64,000 nt of DNA from Progne subis subis (taxonomy: Eukaryota; Chordata; Aves; Passeriformes; Hirundinidae): NCBI GenBank assembly GCA_022316685.1, contig JAKJHU010000039.1, positions 5,060,532 to 5,124,531 on the forward strand, in the 5' to 3' direction. This document shows positions 51,091 to 62,690 of the stretch, in pieces. The position numbers and the translations under genes were made by a program. How positions within the stretch are numbered: position 1 is the first letter of the stretch; the number at the start of each line of letters is the position of its first letter. A model generated the notes under the pieces. It saw nothing but the letters and a program-made list of their open reading frames with translations. It did no database searches and was not told where the DNA came from.

Positions 51091-54000
51091 AGAAAATTCC
51101 AGACATAGCAGTGGTGCCGTGATCCATATGACCCAAAGTTTCCAGTCTTTGTCTATCCTCCTGTCTTTAAGGAAAAACAGAGGGGCGTAAAATGAAAACT
51201 TGGAAGATCACAAATCATTGTTATGACTCATTATAATGAATGATTTGTGCATTACTTTCTGGAGTAGTTAGGTTAAGTTCGGGGGAAAAAGTAATGTTCC
51301 TTTATAATTTTCACCACTTTAGGCCAGTTTTCAAGCAACTGTCTTTCCTGAAGCAACAGTGATCTTTTTTCCACACCATCCTGGGTAATGAGTGAGTTTT
51401 TTCAGCTGGAAGAGTTTGTTGTGATATAATGGTTCAGCCTTACATGGCTGTTGTCAAGACCCTGTTAGTGTTTCCATTGCAGCATTGTTTTCTGTTATTT
51501 AAAACTGAGTTGTCAAGTACTTGAAGTTGAACTTTGGTAGTTTTAAAAATATATTTACAAATAAGAAAAATAATCTCATTGTGTGAGGCATTGTATTTGG
51601 TTTTGCAAAAAAAAAAAAATAAAAAAATCATGACAGTTTTGTAGCAACAACTGTGATTCAACAACAGCTTTGAAAATTTGAACTTACTCTTCTGACCTCA
51701 GTGTGCAACCTGCATTCTAGATTCTCCTGAGTTTTGTTTAGCATTAGTTTCTGTTGCTAACTGTTAATAGTATGAGTTAGAAAAATAAAAATTAATCTAC
51801 TGAAGTCTGAAAATAACTGCTGTTTTTCCACTACATTGAATTTTTGGGAACTCACAAATTTCCCTTATTTTTTTCTTATCTTCATAGAGTGAATTAATAC
51901 GATATAGTCATAGGTGTCAAAGGTTTCTCCTTGCTTACTAGGGTAAATTTTAGTTTTACACCAAAATTTCTTGAATGTGTCTTCATGTATCTGTGGGCTC
52001 TAAAAGAACTGGCAAGCTACAACTTGAACACACAGGAAACTTTCCTTAGAGTTAAGCAAATACGTTTTTGTTTTGATTTTTACAGAAGTGCACTATTTCT
52101 GATAAATTGAATTGCAGAATGCAGGTGCTCCAATATTTCATTCGTTTTACTGCAAGTCACCACAGCAGCAAAAGTCATAGTGCTTCAGCGGAAATTTCAT
52201 CCTTAACTTGCCTTGTTGTGTCCTACTGTAAGTTAAGAATTGCTGAGATCACTCAGCACTGGTCGATAATGAATTCCATATAGGCTGTAGTATTGAGGCA
52301 CAGTTGGGTGGGTAAGAGTTGAGTTTCAGTCTTTAACTCAGAATTTCCTTGTTTTGCTTATTTAAATCTATGTGTTTTCTGTCACTTCGCCATACAGTTT
52401 AAGAGGGAAAAAAGTAATCTTTTCAAGGAAGCAGCACATGCATAATAGGTAATGTCCGTATTATCTGAATTAGCTATTAGTCATTTAAAGTGGTTTGTCT
52501 GTTAATAGGAAAGGGCATGTGAGTTAGCATTTTCAAATGCAGGGTATTTAGCTGTATTTTTCAGTAGAATAAGTCTGGTTGTATCCTTTCCAATACTTTA
52601 AAAATCTCAGCCACAATATATTAATGAAGTTGTTTCCCTTTCAAATATTTTCCAGTACAAACACTTCTTTCAGCAGCTGACAATTTGATTTTGGCTATTC
52701 TCCTCTGAAAATGAATTTGCGTTTCTGTGTTTGACCATTTCTTCCCTTTGGGGGAAAAGATATTTTTTGTTATCTTTCTTACTTTGACCATAGGGAGTAA
52801 GTGTAATGTACATTTTGTTGTGGTTTGAAAATTTTTGGTGCTATAATCATTTTAATACCAGAAAAAAAATTAACAATACATTCAGCTGTGATAAGATTGA
52901 TCTCATCAAAGAAATTAAAATTTTAATGAATGCTGAAAAGTATTGAACAACTCACCAGAAAATACTCCCCCTACATCTTCATGCCAGAAAGCCGCAAAAA
53001 TTCTTCTGCCTTCTCAGGAGAGGTGCTGTGAGAGTTCCATAATGGACACTGAAATCAAAGCTTTGTTGAGAAAACTGAGTAGAAGTACTTGGCCCTTTCT
53101 ATAAAAATTGTAGAAGAAGAACATTACTTTTTCCAGTTGCAAGTAGATCTTTAGTATGTTTTCTGAAACTGGCAGGGTTTCAGAGCAGTGCTTACTGTTT
53201 GTATTGCAGCTATTGTCCAATAATGACCAGTAAGTGGTCATTTGAAGCCTTTCTATGGCTAATTAGACACGTTCTTGATTTTACGAAGCTGTGTTGAGAT
53301 TTGCCTTTGTATCTCTTTGGAGTAATGGAGAATACCCTTGCCTTTTAAAGGCAACAAAATTACTCCTCTAACCTGGTAGCACTTAACTGATAGAGAAATG
53401 TTCATACCTACATTTAAATTTTTTAACAGCTCTAATTTGCAGAGGCTCAGTAAAGGTTTATAGATTGCAGTAATGTCACAGGACACAAGAATTGCTTTCC
53501 AGCAAGAGGTCAAGAGAGGATATACATATTTGTAATAGAAGCTAAACTGAGATTAAAAAATGGTCACTTTTTAAGCAGGCACATGTTTCACGCTGAAATC
53601 AGCCAAACCACATTCTCATTTTTCCCTGAACTGAGACTGCGTACTGGGGTCTTAATATAATTGTCATGTAATATATGATTTCTTGTGAAATGTCTTCTAG
53701 TCATTAGTTTATATTCCTCATCAGTTTGTTCGTTGTTTCTCTATAAGCTGTTTTGAAGGAAAACATATAAGACTTCATTCAAAACTAATGAAAACCAGAT
53801 TTCTTCTGTTGATGGCTTAGGCTATGACTGACTATTCATACTTAAAATTACACAAATAGCTCCACCATCTCTGACAATAAAAAATTATTCCTTGTAGTGC
53901 CATTTTGAATGATTTGTCAGTGTTTAGATAAGGCTCAACAGTGTCCATAGATTTTGGGGGGTTGCTTTCACTTAGGAAATAGAGATTACGAAGGTTTCAG

Positions 54001-57000
54001 AAATAAACCATCGCCATAAAAAACAAAATGTTCTTTTTGCCTTTACTGGTTTCTGCAGATTCTTTCACCAGTGTAATAAAGTGCCTTATACACAGGAAGA
54101 TGTAGACAGAAAACACAAGTAGTGCTTAAATTTGTCTGTTGCTTTTACAGTTGGCACATCCTGGCTGATCTTGTTAAGACCACATGTATTGCACAGTCCT
54201 TCAAACAAAATACTGCGTGATCTTTCAAATAGCGGTTCCTTTTATGATCATTGCAGTCACTTATGTTGTGCTCAGAACTTGTATCTAGGCAGCCAAAGCA
54301 AGGCTTCAGTGACAGAATTGTACTTTGTACATAGCCACAACACTGGAAGAGCAGAGTGGAGCTGTTCCTGCTCTGACAGGACTTGTGGATGGGCTTTTCA
54401 CACAGAAGAACACTGAAGGCATTTCTAAAGGGTAATAAAAATATGTATTGTTTGCAAGTCCTTAACTGTGAGGAAAGACTGGTACTTTCAAGGAGCTCGT
54501 AGAATCCCACAGCTGCCAGTAGTAGCTGGGACCTCGGAAACACAAGAGCATTACAGGCCCTGGAGGTGGGGGCGGAAGACAGGCAGCTCTTGCTGTGCAC
54601 ATGCAATAGGTGGGGATACTCCAGCATGGAGCCTCAATCCCTACGTTCACCTTGTTGTGAAACATGTTATGCATGTGCTGCTTCCTTGAAAAGATTACTT
54701 TTTTCCCTCTTGTTGTGTGTTAAATCAACTATTCTCAGTACTTTCATCCATGAAATAAAATGGAACTTGCCCATTCGTGTTGTTTCTCTGAATGATTTTT
54801 AGCATGGAATGAAAACGTTTTGGTTTGCACTGATTTTGTTGTTGTTTAGAACTCCCCCTCCACACACGCAGTCATTGATGGAACTAGATTATTAAAATAT
54901 TTATGGTTTGAACTTAGTTTCTGCTGAATTTCTTTCTTGGGAAAACATGAAACTATTCATATATAAATCCTATGACTAGTTATTTTTGTTATTCTTTTGC
55001 AATATTACTGGGATAGAGCTGCATGAAGCAGTTAATGGACTAATGTGGCCTGCTTCCGGTCAAGTTATTTTTTTCATGTGTGTTTTTTAAAACTACATTT
55101 AAAGAACTATTTCCTTCTGATGTCATAGCTACTGTATGTTTGTCCCATGAGCACAATGGAAGAATTAATGCAGGAGAAAAAAACATCAGAAGAGTTCTTC
55201 ATTAGTAGCTGAAAAAATACAGCTTTAATGTCTAAAATATTAAATAAATAAAAATACATTTACTATACTGCATTCTTTTTCCCACTGATATTTTTGATGG
55301 AAGGACGTGCTGCTTAGCTTGAATATAAAAACAAGAGAGAGGGGAAAGTCCTCTATAAAAGGAATAGGAAATACAGGAAAGATGAAGTTCTTGTGGTTAG
55401 TGTACTTTTCTCTGGTTTTAAACTAATAGTCACATTCAGAGAATTGGCTGAGTATCAGTGGAACACCTGAGCTGTTTTGTCATGTTTAAGACTTCATGGT
55501 TTTTGTATTCAATGATGCGGTTCATTCAGGGGAAATGTTTGTCAAAAATTCTAAGTTCAGAGTAAGCTGTGGATGTGACGTTCTCATTGTCGAGGCTGAA
55601 AGTGTTTAGACCAAGTGTTTTATGAGGGTTCAGATAAATTGCTTTTAGCCAATCTAAAAGGTGGCAACAGCTGGTGATGGTCTTGTAGGGTCCAGTTTAA
55701 TCAGAACAGCCAATGTGTTCGGTCTAAATTCTGCTGTGAATTGCTGTCTGTTGTTGATCCTCTGTTTTGCCATGAATGTACCCTTATTCAGATGTGGGCT
55801 GTTGCTCCTTTCTCATCTGGTGGTGATGGTTCCTCCTTTTGCCCTACTAATTTTTCATGGTACTTTCTGAGGTATTTTTCTCAGAGAAAAACTACAAATC
55901 AGATAGCAAGTGGACAGAACAGACCTGGATTGCAATAAGGCAGAGATCGGGTATGGAATTTACAGATTTATGAGGAACAGTGTTTGATAAACACATTTGA
56001 AAATGTGAGAAACCATCAGGGTTTTTTTTGGTAATTTTTTATTTTACCATCATAGCTGATAGTTGAAAGCTGTTATAAAAATCAGCTCTGATTTATATTG
56101 TACCCTGAAAGCTTCGGGGTATCTTTACAATTATTTCCATTGTTACTGTTCTTTTTTTTTTTTCTTCTTGTTAAAAAATCCCAGCAAATTCCCCCAAAAT
56201 TTAAAGGGGTGAATAAACTTAACAAGCGTCATTAATTCCAACAAAATGAAAGAAATTGTGACAAATTTTGAAATAAATTTTCATAATGCTTTGCTACCTG
56301 TGATTCTGGTTTATTTCTGTAAATTAAATATGAATTGTAAGAAAATTCAAATACAAAAATCAAACTACCATAGATTTGAGACAAATCTCTGGCTAGTATG
56401 GAGAATGACTGGAATAAGTTCTGTTCCTTACCTGTTCTTTATGTTACTACTTTATTATATTCCTATATGCTTTTCACAGTTAAATAATCATCATAGCAGT
56501 ACTATAATGCTGAAAATATGACCTCTGCAGTAGCAAAACTTGTATCTTTTGCTTAAAATAATTAGGCTTTTTTTGGTTTGAAAAGTAATATTCAGCTCTT
56601 CTACAGCTCCTATGATTTACTTTTAAAATAAGTGGCAGAATTATACTTTCAACTCAGTTATTATCCTGTAAGTAGCATAAGCAACTCAAAGAACTTTAGT
56701 CAAAAAGTGAAATAAATTACGTTATTGAGGTCCATTTTCCAGTCCAAAGTTTTGCACAAATTTTAAGCATCAGTAGATAGCACTCATAGTAACACCTGAA
56801 TAAATGTTTAACTTAACAAATCAAAATCTTTTAAAAATATAATGCAGTTATTTTCTTTTTATTATTATAAGCATGTGAACTGTTAAATAGTGTGTATTTA
56901 TATAAAGCTTCAGACTATACATTTTTTTATCAACATATGAGGGTGGGGTAAATACAGTTAGGGGTGTCTGGAATCATGGGAAACACTGAGAAAGCAAAAA

Positions 57001-58796
57001 AAGCTGTGCATATTTCCAGTTTTCCAAAGACCATACAATTACTTAAAAGTTGTTTTAGATTTAAAGTTGCACAGATATTTAATTTGTTTTGTTGTTATGC
57101 CATATTTTTATCTTCTTTATAGCATCTATATATGTCAGTTCCTATGTTTGTTTGTTTGGTACTGCACAAACCCCAGCCATGAATGGAAATGTTAGAAGCT
57201 GTATTCAGAACTGAGAAGAACTTCTGATAAAATCCTACTGAGAGGTGCAGAGAAGGAAAATACAGCCAAGGCTGCCACTCTTTGGCAAGCACTGCAGCCT
57301 GGTATAAAGTTTGGTTCTCTTTGTCAGTGTTTTTCTTTCCCTCTGAAATCTGTGGTTGAGAATCTAGTCAGCAGCGCTGCATAAAACCAGCAAGCAATGC
57401 TGGAATTTATGCATGAGGGTATAGTCTTTGCAAACCCAGTGGCAACGATTTGATGAGTCTAGTCTGCTCCATATCACATTGTGGTTGTCCTGCATAACTG
57501 GGACTTAAATGTTCATTATGTGTTTCAATCTAGATATGAAAATACTGAAAGACGACTGAAACAAAGTCAATATGAATTAGAATTCTTTCTCGAGCCCAGA
57601 TCAGTAAGTAAAACTGGGAGGATTTTTAGGTACCATTGTGGTAAACAGGCTTTAAACTGTATATACCTGGATAATGTAGTAGCAAACATGCACAAGACAA
57701 ATTTGATGAGATTCAGCAAACATGAACAAAAAAATTAACAAATTATAGAGGGATATGAGAGAATTTTTTTTTTTTTTTCCTTTCAGAAAGCACATGCATC
57801 TATTTGTTCTTCTGTAGATACTGATTCTATTAGAAAAGATAACCTGGAGAACTTTTGTAACAGGAGTAGGGTCGGAAAAGCATGATCTGGACTGAGGATT
57901 TTATTGAACTCCGAATGAAATGCTGGCTATTAAAAAACCAACAAGGACTGTGAGGAGTTAGACATTGGAAACAGATGCATATGTTTATGTGGAGTCATTG
58001 CTCCACAACGTGATGGATCACTTGTTAAATGATAAGTGGTTCAGAGAACTGGTGAAAACTCAAGCGTCTTCTACATTATGGAATTTCAGGCAGAGCCCAT
58101 TGAGACTTACTGATCAAGAAGTGTTATAACCATATAAAAATGTTCTCTCTCATGCTAGTAAAATAACAATAATTTAGGTGTATTCATTTCACAAGTAAAA
58201 GTTCTAGTGCTGATTAGTGTGGGTAAGTTAAAATATTTTCATGGTTTTACATCATCACTTTTCCATGCCTTTTGAACAGACCCCAAAACCTCAAATAGTT
58301 TTACATGGTTCCCACTTTTTACAGAGATCCCAACCATGTTCCTTCTGCAGTGAACAAGGAAGGATACTAATGTTCTCACCTTAAACATTATTGGGGCACT
58401 TTTGTATCTGATGAAGCTACTGCAGAGGTACATCCTGTTCATTCGAATGGGACATGGAAGACTGTGCCCTTTGGACTTCTGCTACAAGCCAGAAAAGGAA
58501 AATGTGAGGGCCCACATGGCATGGGAGATGGATGTGGGAACTGCAAGGAGCCAAGGGGGCAGGCAGTAAATGCCTTGGCTGGTCCCAGGTAGGAAGAGGT
58601 AACCTGGGGTGCAAGGTGCCTCCCACAGCTCTGTGAGCGTTGTGGGGCTGGGAGCGCTCAACACCACAGCATTCTGCCCAGAAAGCCAAGAAACAGGAAA
58701 ATGACAGGGCAGGAAAGTTAGCCTGATGCTTGTTCTTAAAGTGATAAAGCTTGCAGTAAATGCAGAATGTGTTGAAGTGTCCAGTGGCTTCTGACT

Positions 58797-58832
58797 CTGG
58801 TAGTGAGTAGGTAGTCACTGGTAGTGAGTAGG
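58797..58832. repeat. Short direct repeat
   Basis: CTGGTAGTGAGTAGG occurs at 58797-58811 and again at 58818-58832. Confidence 0.9.
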
Positions 58833-59159
58833 AGGTCATCCATCCCAGCCCTGGAAAAGCATTGTTGCACATATGGCAGTTCAGCATGTCACTGAGGGCT
58901 GCCTGCCATCACGCTTCAAAATTATTGGATCAGAAGTTAGTGCTCCAATGGTATTTAGAGGGGAATTTATCTTTTTTTTTGGTCTAGCAAAAGCTAAAAG
59001 GATACAAGGCAGCCATCCAACTTTCAAAAATGCATGAAATTCAGTGGTTTTATAGTGCTCTTAGAAAGGAACAGTTTTGAAGCAGAGAAAGCCATTACAT
59101 ATCCCCCAGTTGTGTTCATTCCTCTAAACAATCATTAAAAACAGGCCAGGTTGGTGGGT

Positions 59160-59420
59160 TTTTTAAGGGAATGCTTTAGCTCTTCCGTGTTATTAAGACT
59201 AACAATGGAGGCTGCCACTGCTGTCTCCAGAAAACAAACATTTTTTTTCAGCTCTTCCCTGAGCTTCTTATAACAAGTGCTGTTGATCAATTAGCTAGTT
59301 TATTAAAAAGTTACACATGATTTTATTGAGGCAAGCAATTCTGAATCTAACAACCCAATTCGCAGATCTAGGTTGAAGCACATAATTGGCATGTATTTTA
59401 GAATTGCTGTTAAAGCTATA
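59160..59420. other. Repeat-free block, candidate conserved noncoding element (unverified)
   Basis: A non-repetitive stretch with homeodomain-like AT cores (GATCAATTAGCTAGTTTATT from 59286, CACATAATTGGCATG from 59379) and a SOX-like AACAATGG at 59201. It lies 2.3 kb before exon 3 and has no coding potential. Regulatory function is inferred from texture only. Confidence 0.22.
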
Positions 59421-60889
59421 AAATAGATTTACTAGGGAAGGAATGGATCCAAAAACCCTAAAGGAAGGAATATGTTATTTGTGTGACTCAGAGTTACAAA
59501 TGGATTCATTTAATACTAAAGTTTTATCTATGTTAAAACAGATATCTGAAATAAATAAAGCTTCTTTGACTTAACTTTTAACAAGAAGTTATCCTTCATC
59601 TGATAAAACATAAATTACCTCCAGCATTGTTGCATTTCTTATGACATTTCTTTCATTATTACTATCAAAGATGTGTTTTTATTAAATCATTTAAATTCAG
59701 TTGAGCAGTTGCCAATGTGTAAGCTGTAAAACAGAATTATAAAAATGTGTTCGCTATGTTGTTGAGATCTGCTGTGACTCTGCAATTAAAGCCCCAGTTC
59801 AACAAACAGTTTTGCATGCACGGTTTAGTGGGGAGGCTTACACACATGCAAGTAGGACATTGCTGAGTATTTGCAGGGTGAAAGAGAGCAAAGTGCATTA
59901 TTCAAGGGATATTTTGGAAACAGTGATACTTTTTTGAATTTGCAAGGAGGCCAAATCTTGAAACTTGAGGAAAAGAGTTTGGGTTAAGAAAACTTTATTT
60001 TTAAATACTTGGAAGAAGATATTATTGGTGAGTTTTTGCAAGTTTTCTTTAAGAAAAAGAAAGACATTTTTGATTTTGAACTGAGATGTATAAGTAATCA
60101 AGTCTTAAATATAATAAAATGTGCATAGAAACTAGGTTCTGTTATAATTTGGAATGCTTGACTGCCATGATGTAAAAGCTTCTGTAGCTGATATTGCTGT
60201 TGGACTTTGTGTGATGGCATTGAAGCATTTTTTTCTACTATTAGCCTTCCCAAGGGATCTTTTCAGACAAAATGTTATGCACCAGCTCTTATTTGAGTGT
60301 AAACCTATTGAATAGCATTCTTCTTTCTGCCAACTTGGCAGCAAGTTCTCGTGCTAATAAAAGAGGTTACCCCAGATAGAGATCCCAGATGTGCCTGAAC
60401 TACTTTTATTAGTAGGACTATGGAGGGACTCAGTGTTTCTTTCCAACTGTTTTCAAAAAAGGTGTGGGCTTGCCTTCATAATTGCCCAAAGAATTGCATC
60501 ACTAGAGTTTTTGTTCCTCAAACTGAACAAAAATTTAGATGTGTTAGCACAGAAATATTGATGTTCAAAACAATGAATGCCTTTTGCCACAATACAAATG
60601 TTGACTTGACCCTACTGAATTCTGTGAGAGAGGAAAAAATTGCTGTTTAACGTTGAGTTAAAAATACCTCGGTTCGTTATCTTGTATAAATGAGATTCAG
60701 CATCGTGATCACAATAAGTAACAATTGATGTTTCTCAGAATAGCAGTATACCTGTGGCATGTGGTGTACTTGACTGTAATGTGAATTATTCCTTGTGGAA
60801 GAATTATTATTGTACCTAGTGATAAAGCAAGTATAGTGATTGCCTGATCTGGGGCTATTTTAGACTGGATTTGTCAACAGCAATATTCT

Positions 60890-60891
<2 letters not shown>

Positions 60892-60936
<45 letters not shown>
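60892..60936. repeat. (T)45 homopolymer
   Basis: An uninterrupted 45-T run 815 bp upstream of exon 3. It is too far away to be that exon's polypyrimidine tract. No retroelement body is seen on the minus-strand 5' side, so it is probably an expanded mononucleotide tract. The stated length may not be exact in the real genome. Confidence 0.95.
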
Positions 60937-60938
<2 letters not shown>

Positions 60939-61750
60939 TGCTATTTGGCAATTAGCAGTTTAAAAGGAAGTTATGTTGCTAAAAATTAATCTAAATATCT
61001 CCATTCTATTTAGTTGAACGTGCCAGCTGCAGTTTTGGAACGGAAAGAAATAGGATCCTCTAACTGAGATACTTAGTAAAATAATACAGTTTGTTAAACT
61101 CACTGTTGCTATCCATAAATCATAACAATGAGAAGTTTACAATCCTAAATCATAATCTTGATTCTCCTGTCAAGGCCACAAGCTTCATGTCGAAATTTTT
61201 ATTGTTGTCAAAATGTGAATAGAGAAAATAAGGTTTCAATCAGAATAATTCATTGTGTGCTTTTATTGTTCATCTCATTACTGAATTATGAAAAATGAAT
61301 GGTGCTGTAATATCTGATCATGTCTCTGCTTGACTTTTGTTGTAATTGTGTCAGATATAAAAAAGGGCAACGCATGATAGTATTTCATTTCAGATTTTCA
61401 AAAGCAGGGTCTAACTCAAATACTCACATTAGTTTCAGTAGGCTTTGGATCAGGCACAGGGTTAACAGCTTATTTTTCAAACAACTAGAAAGAGGTGTAA
61501 ATGTCAAAGGTGATAGCTATACTGTGAGTTCCATAAACTACAAAAAAAGTTACTACTAAAGCTCTATTTTTCCTTGGTTTAACAGCTTCTATGAAAACAG
61601 TGTTAATAAGTATATCAGGAACAGTATATAATAATGAATCAGAGATGTAAAAAAACCCTTTAAAACTCCTTTTATATAATAATTGGAAAGTTAAAAGTGA
61701 CTTAAAATCCCTGACTTCTCATGCTGTGATGTAAATTGTATTTTTTTTAG

Positions 61751-61834
61751 GTTCCAAATTCAAAGAGGGAAAACTGATCCAACCAGTTACAAGAGCCTGG
61801 GGGACTGTTTCAGGACTATTTTCCAACGAGAAGG
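61751..61834 (+). CDS. SLC25A21: SLC25A21 internal exon (exon 3 by comparison with human)
   Basis: These 84 bp encode the stretch directly after exon 2 in the 2-oxodicarboxylate carrier: the first base completes Arg, followed by FQIQRGKTDPTSYKSLGDCF, RTIFQRE and a split Gly. This is the matrix loop of the first carrier repeat and the start of the amphipathic matrix helix, ending in the Glu-Gly of the conserved EG motif that precedes transmembrane helix 2. About three quarters of residues agree with the human protein as I remember it; the Gly-Lys after FQIQR and the Cys in GDCF are differences typical of an orthologue. The acceptor is TTTTTTTTAG and the donor GG|GTAAGA. It enters and leaves in phase 2. 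No stop or frameshift is present. Together with exon 2 it covers about 45 residues of a carrier of roughly 300. Confidence 0.95.
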
Positions 61835-62381
61835 GTAAGAGTATATGTTTTTTAAATTGTCAATTTTATGCGACCTTTCTTAATCACCCATTTTCCAGAC
61901 ATTAGATCCTCTTTATATTCCAGTCTTCTTTTTGCTGTTGCAAGAATTTGGCAAAAGTAGTCTTACATAATGAGCACAATTTGAAAAGTCTTGATTAGTC
62001 TAAATTAGACTTATAATGCCAATTTTGGTTATTATAATATGTTGAAGAATGCACAGCTGTATAGAGACACTGGTGCAAACCCTGCTTTCAGTGCCAGAGC
62101 AGGATGGCTGCATCAGTGTATTGCTGAATCTTCACTCTTATGTTTAGTCCTGGTTTTCCAAACTAGCTCAGGCTGAACATATAATTTGTCAACAAGCTCT
62201 GATGAAATAGCATTCCCATTTACCTGTGGCAGACAATGTTTCCAGGACCTGTGTAAGCAAAATTCCACAGCTTTTCAGTTTGGCAGAATATGGAAAAAAG
62301 GGTTATTTTCATCAGTTACTTGAACTGTACTGGCATCAAAGGTACCACCACTCTAAGCCAGAGCTCCTTTAAGGGAGCTAG

Positions 62382-62490
62382 GTTCTGATCCAGAAAGGCA
62401 TTTAAATATAGGCTTAATTTTATGAGCAGTCCAGTTAAAGCCAGTGAATGTAATGGGATCAATCATATGCTTAAAGTTAAGCCTGTTATC
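62382..62490. repeat. Probable ancient amniote interspersed repeat (palindromic type)
   Basis: The segment runs GATCCAGAAAGGCATTTAAA, then GGCTTAATTTTATGAGCAGT, then AATGTAATGGGATCAATCAT, and ends ATGCTTAAAGTTAAGC. The layout, with GATCCAG at one end, AATGGGA in the middle and CTTAAAGTTAAGC at the other, recalls a widespread old repeat seen in turtle, crocodile and bird genomes whose halves are roughly inverted. I cannot name the family with certainty, and it is strongly diverged. Confidence 0.45.
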
Positions 62491-62618
62491 CACAGGAGCT
62501 CTTTGGAAGCCAGCCTTTAATCAAGGTAACTCTAATTAGTAAATCCCAGCTGGCAGGCTTTCCATAAACCTTTTTAATACAATAGCAACCCAATTTATTT
62601 TTTTTATCCTTATATTAC

Positions 62619-62690
62619 AGAAACATTTTGGTTGGGAAAGACCTCTGAGGTCATCAAGTCCAACCTATAGATCATGAGTCCAACCTAAAT
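62619..62690 (-). mobile_element. CR1-like LINE 3'-end fragment
   Basis: On the + strand it reads GGTTGGGAAAGACCTCTGAG and then GTCATCAAGTCCAACC, the reverse complement of the typical CR1 3' untranslated end (GGTTGGAC...AGGTCCCTTCCAACC type). The phrase GAGTCCAACC recurs at 62675-62684, a small internal duplication. It carries no coding sequence. Confidence 0.75.

Larger units (their letters stand above)
18241..61750 (+). other. SLC25A21: SLC25A21 intron 2 (complete, 43.5 kb)
   Basis: It is bounded by GTAAGA after exon 2 and by TTTTTTTTAG before exon 3, and the reading frame is kept across it. No further exon with carrier homology was seen. It contains two LTRs near 19.1-20.7 kb and the simple repeats and hairpins listed separately. 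Stretches such as 20.7-25.0, 29-35.4, 36-38, 41-47.8, 51.2-57.7 and 57.8-60.8 kb are AT-rich and apparently single-copy; I recognise no gene, RNA or known mobile element in them. A GC-richer patch at about 58440-58700 and the 54480-54630 patch have no recognisable protein similarity. Confidence 0.95.

Noticed and set aside
54145..54627. 160-codon minus-strand frame, the longest in the window
   Set aside because: No recognisable domain, Cys/Ser/Leu-rich chance-like composition, overlapping frames on the other strand equally open, and no splice or promoter context.
58417..58887. 156-codon minus-strand frame in a GC-richer patch
   Set aside because: Pro/His/Leu-rich with no family resemblance; the GC content explains the lack of stops.
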